Assembly: GCA_029721435.1 (NCBI GenBank)
Contig: CM056574.1
Span: 75,745,501-75,809,500 of the forward strand
Length of the DNA: 64,000 nt
Source: Gymnothorax reevesii
Lineage: Eukaryota > Chordata > Actinopteri > Anguilliformes > Muraenidae
Direction: 5' to 3'
The notes beneath the pieces are model-generated. The model did no database searches. It was given only the letters and a program-made list of their open reading frames with translations, and was not told where the DNA came from. Of this stretch, positions 27,094-36,582 are shown one piece after another; position 1 is the stretch's first letter, and every line of letters begins with the position of its first letter. The position numbers were made by a program, and so were the translations under genes.

Positions 27094-27108
27094 AGCGCCC
27101 CCTGGTGG
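27094..27108 (-). promoter_or_regulatory. CTCF-like core (duplicate copy)
   Basis: Tandem-duplicate counterpart of 21413-21427, in the same orientation. Confidence 0.45.
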
Positions 27109-27431
27109 GTGAACGGTCAACTTTTCATAACTTCTTCCTGCTTTGTCTGAGTCGCTCGAAACTTTATCACAGGTTGGTGCCTGTAATTGACCTGTCCACT
27201 GGTCATGAGTGCACACCTGCCCCCGTCAGGATCTCACCACTACCCCCAATCTACGCAAGATGGCGAGGACCAGTTCAATGCTGCTTGCAGCTTTAATTAG
27301 GGCCCGAGCCGACTGAAAGTCGTCCGAGAACCCTATTGAAATCGTACTATTTATTTGTATTATTATTAGACAATTCAAAGGCCAATTTCGCCCCTTTCCC
27401 AATGGTAAAAACGCGTCTAACGTTTCACATA

Positions 27432-27872
27432 CAGTACAGGCCAAAAGTTTGGACACACCTTCTCATTCAATGTGTTTCCTTTATTTTCATGACTATTTAC
27501 ATTGTAGATTCTCACTGAAGGCATCAAAACTATGAATAAACACGTGGAATTATGTATGTATCTAACAGTTGTCCAATAGGGCTGTCAGCTGCATATCAAT
27601 CGGACTTCTGCACAACACAACTGATGGTCCCAACCCCATTGATAAGGCAAGAAATTTCACTAATTAACCCTGACAAGGCACACCTGTGAAGTGAAAACCA
27701 TTTCAGGTGACTACCTCTTAAGCTCATCAAGAGAATGCCAAGAGTGTGCAAAGCAGTAATCAGAGCAAAGGGTGGCTACTTTGATTTCATTTATAGTTTT
27801 TATGCCTTCAGTGAGAATCTACAATGTAAATAGTCATGAAAATAAAGAAAACGCATTGAATGAGAAGGTGTG
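27432..27872. mobile_element. Non-autonomous Tc1-like element (duplicate copy)
   Basis: Same element and same deletion as at 21751-22191, carried along by the 5,681-bp tandem duplication rather than by a second insertion. Confidence 0.65.
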
Positions 27873-29270
27873 TTTCAAAATTCCCATAGGGAAATTCGGT
27901 AACTTTCTCGCAGGCAGACAAAATTTGGCACACAAATGTATTATACCCAAACATAAAAAAATGCATTGGAGCCACGCCCTAAACCCAGCAGGAAGTCGGC
28001 CATATTGATTTGAATTTTTGCATTTCAAAACAAACTCCTCCTAGGGATTTTGCTGGATCGACTTCAAATTTGGTACACATCATCTAGAGACCAAGCTGAT
28101 CCAAAGTTATGCTCCGCATGTCTGTCTTTCAAAGGGCGTGGCTGCTAGGGTGTGAAAAAGTTTGGTGACTCGATGAAAAAATTTCTCAATGCTCTCACGG
28201 CCAAATACTTGATTGTTGGAGCTTCAAACTTGCTAGTCATGATGATTGCTCCACCCTGAACATCCAGATGCATTAACTTCCCACTTTGCTACTAGCGCCC
28301 CCCTGTGCTAACAGGAAGTGACCAGTTTTTACTTTCACTTGTACTGATGACACATAGTTGAACCCATCAACTTCATTCCACTTCAAAAAAATGCAGAGCA
28401 AGTTGTTGAAGCTAAACTATGAATGTTGTGAAGCTTCGAGTAATGGCGTCTGTGTGGCGACGCGCCGACTATGGATCCCTCGACATGAAAATAAGTTTTG
28501 GTTTTTGATGTCTTTACTGAACTCGTATCATGAAAATTAATAAACAGGTCAAGGGTGGTGAGCTCTTACATCTGATTGGGGCAGCATCCATCGGGGGAGC
28601 AAAATGCCTCGATAGCGCCCAGTTGAAATTTTCAAAAACCCCTCCTAGGGTTTTTTTGGAATAGAAAGAAAAAAATTGTTGTCAATACGCACAAACAAGT
28701 CTCTGGCATCAATGGTCTACTTCAAACAGGAAGTCGGTCATTTTGATTTTCACGTGTCATTTTGGCCGGATTTCCCTGCCATGTATTTTAACAAACTCCT
28801 CCTATTGATTTTGTCCAATCAACCTCAAATTTATTACAGATGATCAAGAGACCATGCTAATCAAATTTGTGCTCTGCATGTCTGTCAGAAAATAGGCCTG
28901 GCCGCTATGTCGTCCCCATTTCCGATGCCTCGCCAAGCATATTCGAGCAGCTCTCTCTCCCTCATACTTCATCCAAACGGCTTCAAAATTCCTGTACATT
29001 AGAGCCCCACCCTGAAAGCTTCCATGTGCTCATAGTGCCCCTTTGTGGAAACAGGAAATGCCATATTTTACATTGACTTTGACCAATTTGTTTGAAACTT
29101 CACATGTGCTGAGGGTCTGCCCCTGAATGCACCTACCCATATTTGGTTTTGCTCTGAGTGCCCCTTGGTGGATGAACTATCAACTTGTCATAACTCCTTT
29201 TTGCTTTGTCCGATTAGCTTGAAACTTCACGTGTGATGAGGGTCTGTCCCTGAACGCACCTGCCCACATC

Positions 29271-29450
29271 TGTTTTGGCCGCTGGCTTTGCCTACTTCTC
29301 GCTGCATTGGTCTTCTTCCAGTCCCATAATTCATTGCAAAGGCATTTAATTAAATTTAAATCGGTCCGAAATTTCGCGCTGCGCCGCTGCAGTGTGTTCC
29401 TACCGTCAGAAGGACGCACCCTTCGCGGTCTCCTTTAAAGGATGCAGCCA
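29271..29450. other. Unidentified GC-richer segment inside D repeats
   Basis: The usual D-unit text stops after CACCTGCCCACATCTG and resumes at about 29480 with AAACAGGAAGTCGCCATTTTG. The 180-bp stretch between them has a different composition (GCGCTGCGCCGCTGCAG) and contains none of the D-unit phrases. It may be a small insertion; I see no clear terminal repeats. Confidence 0.4.
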
Positions 29451-30281
29451 CTGAATTGGGACACAGCCATCGTCTCCACCAAACAGGAAGTCGCCATTTT
29501 GATTTGAATTTTAGATTATCGGAGATTTCCTCACCTCGTATTTCAATGAATTCCTCCTCAAGATTTTGCCCGAATGACTTCCCATTTGGTACAGATCATC
29601 TAGAGACCATGCTGATCAAAAGTTGTGAAAAGAATGCCTGTTGGGCGTGACCAACTTTGGCAAATTTTTGTGATTTCGCCTTCCATTTTCCAACGGCTCT
29701 CACGGCCACATACTTTATTCTAACAGCTTCAAATTTTATGGACGTGATTATGGCTCCACCCTGAATGCCCCCATATATTAATATCCTGCCTTACTCATAG
29801 CACTCCCCGGTGGTAACAGGAAGTGTCCTTTTTTTACTCTACCATGTACTGATCCAACATTACCAACTTCTTTCCACTTCAAAGACATGCAGAACAAGTT
29901 GGTGAAGCTACAAAATGAACGCTGGGAAGCAACACACAATGGCGTCCATCTGCTGACCATCGATCCCTCGCCATTAAATTACATTTGGCTTTTTCATGGC
30001 TTGAACAAAGTCGTCACCTCATGAAAGTTAATTCACATGTCAAGAATGGCAAGTACTTGCATATGATAGGAGTGTTGCCCATTTGGGGGGCAAAATGACT
30101 CTAAAGCGTCCCCTTGAAACTTCCTAAAACCCCTCCCCATCAGACTTAAAAAAAAGTTTGTGGATGAAAATTGGTTGGCATGTAGAAGCTGTGCTGATGC
30201 ACAAAAAAGCCGTTGACTACACAAAACAGGAAGTCAGCCATTTTTATTTTCATTTTTGACTCTCAGCGATTTCCTCACCTC

Positions 30282-30594
30282 CCCACATAGCAAAACTGGT
30301 CTGGCCCTGTTCTGGCCCACAAAATGCACTTTCACGGCCCAGTTCTGGCCCACATGCAGAAAGAATGGCGGCCCTTTTGTGGCCCAAGTTTGGTGTGTTG
30401 GAGCTGGCCCACACATGGGCCAGCACAGGGCCAGTGCAGACACAATTGGCCCACATGTGGCATGTCATCACATAAACAGCGCTTTCATTGCCAGACCTGG
30501 CCCATATCTGGTTAACATACCACTTGTCCTGCCAGCAGTCGCCCAGCAGTGCCTGCTTGACACTGGATCCGGCCAGACCTGTCTGCTATGTGGG
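30282..30594. mobile_element. Short inverted-repeat element (MITE-like, TGGCCCA-rich)
   Basis: The left end CCCACATAGCA...GGTCTGGCC is mirrored by the right end GGCCAGACC...TGCTATGTGGG, giving terminal inverted repeats of about 25 bp. The interior is rich in repeated 'TGGCCCACAT'. The host D-unit text is interrupted at TTTCCTCACCTC and resumes TCGTAC...TTGGTACAG, compatible with a 2-bp (TC) target duplication. No coding capacity. Confidence 0.7.
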
Positions 30595-30824
30595 TCGTAC
30601 TTGGTACACCTGGTACAGATCATCTTGAGACCATGCTGATCAAAAATTTTGTAAAATATGTCTGTAGGTCAAACGGCATGGCTGCTAGAGCATGACAAAC
30701 TTAGGCAACTTTTCATGATTTCACCATCCATTTTCCAACGGTTCTCATGCCCACATAACTTAAAGACAGCTTCAAATTTTATGGACATGATGATGGCTCC
30801 ATACTGAACGCCCCCATATATTAA

Positions 30825-31590
30825 AGGGGACCTAACATGCTGATCCTTCTTTTAATACGTATTAGTAATGTTATAATATTGGTTCTCCATGCTCAACCTC
30901 TTAAAAGCTTCTAAACATAAGATACAGGGATTTTGCCGTAATCTAAGAACATGCTTTTGTGAGCGTGATTTCCTCTCTGAACAGCTCCTCCCAAGATCTT
31001 CACGAGATCTGGGTAAAACCTGACGTCAGGTTGTGTCGTCTAATTAGTACAGACCTAGCCAGAGCCAACCACTGTACTGGACCTGCCCACACCGAAAACT
31101 ATTCTAGCAGGTACTAACAACGGCAGATCATACTATGCCTTAGTAGGGTTGACACCTTTGGAAATACAAAAGAAGAACCGCAGATCATTTGAGATGCAAT
31201 TTTGTTAGTATCTCTTCCAAAGCTACTTGTCCGTTTACTTTTGGACGCGAAGAAAAACAAATATATTCCCAAAAGACGATGCCACCAGAAATCAGTGGGT
31301 AGCTTTTTTTGCTCGCTGGCAGTAAACAGCCACGGCCAAAGGGAGCGTAAACTGTGTGCTTACCATTTCACCAAAGACAGCTTTGTCAATAAAGGACAAT
31401 TCAACACAGGATAAGCATTTCAGCTGCTTCTTAAACCTGAAGCAGTTGCATGGATCAAACACTCGCAGCCACAAGCTGTAAGTAACCATATAACAGCAAA
31501 TAATGTAAGTGAAGCTAACGTGTTACCGGTGGCTAGCAGGACCGCTAGCGATAGTTAGCACTAACAACTGGCCACAAACGCAGGCTTTGT
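30825..31590 (+). mobile_element. TTAA-flanked Kolobok-like/THAP fragment
   Basis: The D-unit phrase CCCCCATATATTAA is interrupted exactly at TTAA (30821-30824) by AGGGGACCTAACATGC. A TTAA target with an AGGGG terminus fits the Kolobok superfamily, whose proteins commonly carry a THAP zinc finger, and a THAP-like fragment is present inside. I find no mirrored right end, so the element is truncated or its right end lies beyond the mariner insertion at 31597. Confidence 0.4.
31255..31475 (+). pseudogene. THAP-like zinc-finger fragment
   Basis: The reading frame contains KLCAYHFTKDSFVN followed by KGQFNTG, a stop codon at 31412-31414, and then LLKPEAVAWIKHS in the same register. This resembles the C-x-x-HF core and downstream part of THAP domains found in P-element and Kolobok proteins. 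The N-terminal part (CHQKSVGSFF) is only loosely THAP-like. One in-frame stop breaks it. A relic of a transposon protein is more likely than a host gene. Confidence 0.45.
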
Positions 31591-31596
31591 AAAATA

Positions 31597-32414
31597 TACT
31601 GAGTCATAAAAGAAACTTTACACTCATAAATTTGTAAATATTTTCTTGAAAATTTTTATAAAAGAATTTTTATAATCACTAGGGGTAAATGCGTAGTCAA
31701 AGACATAATAACACACATCAACTCCGACGTGCACAGGTACATAGCATGTGCGAGTGTACTTTAAGCTAAAACCATGTTTTCTCGTGTTCCTAGTCACGTG
31801 ACCATGTGAGAGATGTGCAACTGAGCTCGTGTTAGCACGCTGGAGTGACATCTGGGAATAACAAGTTTTTACAGTAAATTATTTGTTGATTTGCAATGCC
31901 ATGGCTGTGAAACATTCAGCGTGAACATGCCTTTGGCATGCTGAATAAGGAAACCTCAGTCACTAGAGTTGCAAGGGTTATGGGATGCAGTCGACGGACT
32001 ATCCATGATCTTCGGACATGTCGCCAACAAACTAGCACCACAGCTGACCGACCTCATTCTTGTAGCCCACGTATGACGTCAAAAGCAGACCGACAAATTG
32101 TCTCACTTCATTTGCATAATCGATTTGTCACTGCAACGTCCACTAGGAATTAATTGTTTAGAGGTCGTGTGACTGCCCAAACCTTATGTAATCGCCTGCG
32201 TACTGCTCTTATTCAAGTTGTAACTTACCATTTTCACTCTTGGACATTTCCGGAGCATTTCCGGTGGAACTGTTTACATTATGGACATTATTTTTATGAT
32301 ACACCATCTTTAATGAGTACAGAATTACATAAAATCATTATTTAAAACCTCATTTCTTGTATTTTCAACTTATCGACCTCCAAACGAGTGTGAAGTTTTT
32401 ATTTTGGTTGAGTA
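31597..32414 (+). mobile_element. Tc1/mariner element, decayed (TA target)
   Basis: The left end TACTGAGTCATAAAAGAAAC and the reverse complement of the right end (TACTCAACCAAAATAAAAAC) match over about 28 bp. Both ends are flanked by TA (31595-31596 and 32415-32416), the signature target of Tc1/mariner. Length is about 818 bp. It contains the 5' third of a transposase relic and no DDE region. Confidence 0.75.
31905..32220 (+). pseudogene. Tc1/mariner transposase N-terminal relic
   Basis: The frame reads GMLNKETSVTRVARVMGCSR...TIHDLR, then TADRPHSCSPRMTSKADRQI, then LHLHNRFVTAT. These are the first and second helix-turn-helix DNA-binding domains and the GRPR-like hook region of Tc1-like transposases. 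A stop at 32151-32153 is followed in register by LFRGRVTAQTLCNRLRTALI, the typical continuation. The catalytic DDE domain is absent because the element is internally deleted, so it is inactive. Confidence 0.7.
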
Positions 32415-32416
32415 TA

Positions 32417-33094
32417 TCTGAAGATTAAGCCTGTATTGGTCGCGATTGTCCGTGACTCACAGACACAGAAGCTGTAAGTTGCTTTTACTGCATAAGCCAA
32501 TCTGACGTGATAGCCAGTTGATTGTGGCTGAAGCACAGCGACTAACATAGACAAGTCACTGTTGCTAATGTTTGCGTCCTAAAGAAGCAAGAGTGATATC
32601 AGGGGAAATTCTACATAAGGTGTGTGAACATAAACCTCATTTGAAGCCAACTTTTAATACTTGTTTATATTTTGGATGCTTGGTTCTGTTCACAGTAACA
32701 GAACTTGCTGTCTGTAAAACCAGTACTGCAAGGGTTTGTCTCTGTGGTTATGACCGCTTGATTACCAGCTACTGCATGACAGTTTGTGTCGTGCAAATTA
32801 AAAATGCTCCTGGTTAACTTAAATGCAGTAATTATGATCGGTATGCTTGTGTTACTTCGGTAAGCATCAATGTGGCAGTTTCATCATAACGTTGCCCGAT
32901 TGTAGCCACTACACTTAGTGATTGTTGTGGCTCATAAAATGCCGAAAAAGGCAGAGGTTAAATTGGTAACGTTAATTCTTTCCTGCAGAAGTGATCAATT
33001 CGCTGGCTCCACATAAACAACTTGTCTGCGGAAATTTTGGTCTGCAAAACCTGTATTATGTAACCGAGCTCTCTCCAGCTGTCGCGTACTATCC
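32417..33094. other. Unassigned stretch
   Basis: No recognisable gene or repeat boundary. It may include 5' sequence of the CR1-like LINE that follows, since similar LINEs have a first ORF beginning upstream, but I cannot align any of it by eye. Confidence 0.3.
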
Positions 33095-33443
33095 ATAAAG
33101 CTTGTCCAGTTGTCATAGTCCATGCTGGGACAAATGACATAGGTAAGGGTAGGTTTGAGGTTCTGCAAGGCAAATTTGTGGAATTAGCTGAGAAGCTTAG
33201 GAGCAGATCCTCAACAGTAGTGTTCTTCGGGATTCTACCGGTACCATGTGCAAGCAGAGGAAAGCAGAAAACACATGGCTACGAACCTGGTGTAGGAAAG
33301 AGGGGTAAAGGTTTATGGGGCACAGGAACTTTTTCTGGTACAGGGGTGACCTGTTCAACCCTGACGGGCTGCACCTGAACCGGAGGGGTACCTTTGCACT
33401 GGGCCAGCATATGTTGAGGGTAGCACAGGATTATTTAAACTAG
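33095..33443 (+). pseudogene. CR1-like ORF1, SGNH-esterase-like C-terminal part
   Basis: The frame reads ACPVVIVHAGTNDIGKGRF, then FVELAEKLRSRSSTVVFFGI, then LPVPCASRG. A second register gives GDLFNPDGLHLNRRGTFALG and ends at TAG 33441-33443. GTND and DGLH are blocks III and V of the SGNH hydrolase fold known in CR1-type ORF1 proteins. The block I serine region is not visible upstream. A frameshift separates the two parts, so the protein is broken. Confidence 0.65.
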
Positions 33444-33603
33444 GGACTTGGGGGGGCAGGGAGGTTAGTGAGTGTTACACATAGGGAAATGCAGACTGCC
33501 CCGATGGAATGTGACGGCATCACATGCACTATTGATGATTTACTTTAAAGCAACAAAGCATAGTGGGGGGCTTGAAGCAGCAGCCACATGGGAAATCAAG
33601 GGG

Positions 33604-34784
33604 TAACAGCATGAGTAATAACCTGAAATGTTTTTTTTAAATGCACGAAGCATAAAAAATAAATTTCCAGAACTTGAGGCTGTAATGATTAGTGAGGGCT
33701 ATGACATAGTTGGGATTACAGAGACATGGCTAAGTGAGGAGGATGGAGATGAATATAATATAGAAGGTTATAAGCTCTTTAGGAAGGATAGATGTAATAG
33801 GCGAGGAAGGAGCGTAGCACTCTATGTGAACGAAAACATAAATATACAGGAAATTCCCAAAATTTAACATTACTTGTCCTGTGAAGATATCTGGGTCAGG
33901 CTCATGGGTAAACTCAAGACAGGTTTAAACATAGGAGTATACTATTGACCACCAGCTTTGGACAGTACAGTCAATGAAATGCTTTTTAGGAGGATTACGC
34001 AAGCTTGTAGAGGTGGAGGGACTATTATTATGGGAGACTTAAATTATCCTGGTATCAATTGGGAAATGGTGAAAGGACAGGGTAGGGGGGAGGAAGAATT
34101 TCTAGATGTTATAAATGATGATTTCTTGGTGCAGTATGTTAATAAACCTACCAGAGAGAAGGCAATTTTAGACTTAGTGCTCTGTAATGACCCAGATAGA
34201 ATTAGCAATGTTGAGGTACTGGAGCCACTTGGGACAAGTGATCACTCTGCTGTTAATTTTGATGTTTCATGGGAAGTTAAAAAGATGCATTCAAAAACAA
34301 AAATTTTCAATTTTAGGCGAGAAAATTTTGACAGGATGCGCTCATATCTAAGCGAAATAAAATGGGAGACACTCCTGCACTGCGAGTCCGTAAATGACAT
34401 GTGGGAAAGATTTAAGGGGGTTTTACTTGAATCACAATGCAGATTCATTCCAAAGGTGTCCAAACGTAAGCTGAGAAAGCAGAATCCTCAGTGGATGACC
34501 AAAAGTATTCATAGGATTCTGAGGGAAAAGAGGAATCTTTATAAGATGTACATAAAGGATAACAATGAGAACACTTAGGATGAATACTGTAAAATGCGGG
34601 CTGTGGTCAAAAAAGAGCTGAGGAATGCTAGAAGACTGAATGAAAGACAAATTTCAGAGGGGGCATAAACTAACCCTAAGCGCTTCTTTCAGTACTGTAG
34701 CAGAAAAAGGAAAGTTAAAGAGCAGGTTAAGTGCATAAACAATAAAAACGGAGCGCTGCTATAGAATAACAAGGATATTGCGGA
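33604..34784 (+). pseudogene. CR1-like ORF2, endonuclease domain and linker
   Basis: Apurinic-type endonuclease: LNARSIKNKF at the start, GYDIVGITETWLSE (catalytic E), GVYY-PPALDS, MGDLNYPGINWE (D/N), then GTSDHSAVNF (SDH). In-frame stops occur at 33865, 33946, 34576, 34666 and near 34762. A run of eight Ts near 33629 breaks the normal start of the ORF. The frame then runs, without a stop after 34765, into the gypsy sequence that begins near 34790. Confidence 0.8.
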
Positions 34785-34791
34785 TAGTCCT

Positions 34792-36582
34792 GTGGACCAC
34801 TCCTCTAGGAACCGGACCTGCTTTCCTGTTTCCCTGGAGTGGGCTGGGGGTAGAAGGAAGACCACTGCCCTGATAGACTCCGGCGCTGAGGAGAACTTCA
34901 TTGACCTAGATCTAGCCCAGAAGTGGGGCATTCCTGTGGAAACGGTTTTTCCGGATCGAGCGGTCAATTCCCTCAGTGGCCAGAAGATCGGTGAGATCTC
35001 TCAAGTTACCACCCCTATCAAGCTTAGCATTTCCGGTAACCATCATGAATACATCAAGCTGTTCCTGATAAAGTCTCCCCATGCCCCAGTCGTCCTCGAC
35101 CATCCCTGGATGGCGAAACATGTGCCCGTGATAGACTGGGGTAAGCACGAGATCAAGGAGTGGAGTCCCAGCTGTGCCCAGACATGCCTCAGCGATGCCC
35201 AGAATTATGTCACGCCTTCTACCACAGATGAGATCCCGAACCTGGAGAAGATTCCCATAGAATATCACGATCTCAAGCAAGTATTTTCCAAGTCTCGGGC
35301 TACCAGTCTCCCTCCGCACCGACCTTACGACTGCGCCATCGAGCTCAGGCCGGGAACCATGCCACCTAGGGGGCGCCTTTTCTCCCTGTCGCGCCCCGAA
35401 ACTCAAGCTATGGAAAAATATCTCTCGGAATCACTCGCTGCTGGAATCATTCGCCCGTCCTCATCGCCAGCTGGGGTAGGATTTTTCTTTGTGGGGAAAA
35501 AGGATGGCTCTCTCCGCCCCTGTATTGACTACCGAGGCCTTAATGATATCACAGTGAAGAACAGGTACCCTCTCCCCCTCATGAACTCTGCCTTTGACCT
35601 GCTTCAAGGGGCCAAAGTGTTTACCAAGCTGGATTTACGCAACGCTTATCATCTGGTGCGTATTCGTGAGGGGGATGAGTGGAAGACGGCTTTTAATACG
35701 CCCACAGGGCACTGGGAGTACCTGGTTCTTCCATTCGGGCTCACTAATGCTCCAGCTGTGTTTCAAAACCTAGTGAACAATGTTTTACGTGATATGATAA
35801 ACAGATTTGTTTTCATTTACCTTGACGACATACTGATCTTTTCCAAGTCACAGGAAGAACACACCCAACATGTGAGACAAGTTCTTAGCCGATTGCTGGA
35901 GAATCAACTGTTCGTCAAGGCCGAAAAGTGTGAGTTTTCCGTCCAGACTACCTCATTCCTGGGATTTGTCATCAGCCCTGACTCAATTCAAATGGACCCT
36001 GTCAAAGTTGAAGCAGTCACCAGCTGGCCTGTTCCTCATGACCGTAAGTCCCTCCAACGTTTCCTGGGTTTTGCCAACTTTTACCGCCGGTTCATTAGAA
36101 ATTATAGTTCAGTTGCCGCTCCTCTCACTGCTCTCACCTCACCCAAGATAAAATATCAATGGTCCAAGTCAGCAGAAGAAGCCTTTTGTTTGCTCAAGTC
36201 ACGATTTACTTCTGCACCCATACTAACCATTCCTGACCCCAAACTCCAGTTCGTGGTGGAGGTGGACGCCTCCAATGTGGGAGTAGGAGCTGTCCTTTCC
36301 CAGAGGTCCTCCAAAGATGACAAGATTCATCCATGTGCTTACTTCTCCAGAAGATTAAGCCCTGCAGAACAGAACTATGACATCGGGAACCGGGAACTAT
36401 TGGCGGTAAAGTTGGCACTTGAGGAGTGGAGGCAGTGGCTGGAGGGAGCCGAGCTTCCATTTTTGGTCTGGACTGACCATAAAAATTTGGAGTACCTCCA
36501 GACGGCCAAGCGACTGATCCCTAGACAAGCCAGGTGGGCCCTGTTCTTCTCACGTTTCAACTTTCACCTTGCGTCCTGGTAG
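34792..36582 (+). pseudogene. Gypsy pol: protease, reverse transcriptase, RNase H
   Basis: An uninterrupted frame of about 596 codons. Residue ~27: [13 protein letters not shown], the retropepsin DSGA site. Residues ~190-380: RT, with [35 protein letters not shown] and the catalytic YLDDILIF at ~343-350. Residues ~450-580: RNase H with [22 protein letters not shown] and WTDHKNLEY, so its acidic residues are present. It begins at GTG rather than ATG, in register with the upstream CR1 ORF2 frame, so there is no native start. It ends at TAG 36580-36582 because of a one-base insertion near 36563 (TTTCACCTT, where TTTACCTT would keep the frame). The rest of pol is in the next frame. Confidence 0.85.

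Larger units (their letters stand above)
23247..28927 (+). repeat. 5,681-bp tandem duplication, copy 2
   Basis: Head-to-tail second copy. After the terminal CCTCGCCAA (28928-28936) the sequence departs from copy 1 (GCATATTCGAG against ACACATTCGAG). The lack of divergence means either a very recent duplication or an assembly artefact such as unmerged haplotypes or mis-joined reads. Confidence 0.9.
15400..30820. repeat. Diverged D-type repeat region
   Basis: No gene is seen. This region is built from the same phrases as the array to its left but clearly diverged: 'TAGCGCCCCCCTGTGGTAACAGGAAGTGACC', split here as GCGCCCCCCTGTGG plus TAACAGGAAGTG, then AACGAACTCCTCCTAGGGAT, then ACTTCAAATTTGGTA, then CAAAGGGCGTGG. 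Units are irregular in length and order. The module GCTTGCAGCTTTAATTA ends longer units at about 15383, 17990, 19857, 21600, 23671, 25538 and 27281. All predicted short proteins here repeat each other frame by frame and are not coding. The region ends at an insertion into TTAA at 30821. Confidence 0.85.

Noticed and set aside
17545..28540. Paired reading frames with identical proteins (for example 132 aa at 19188 and 24869)
   Set aside because: The identity is due to the 5,681-bp DNA duplication, not to protein-level conservation; the frames consist of D-repeat text.
1..30820. CRISPR-like or integron-like array
   Set aside because: Repeat units are about 0.9 kb with no short-repeat/unique-spacer pattern, and the surrounding elements are eukaryotic transposons.
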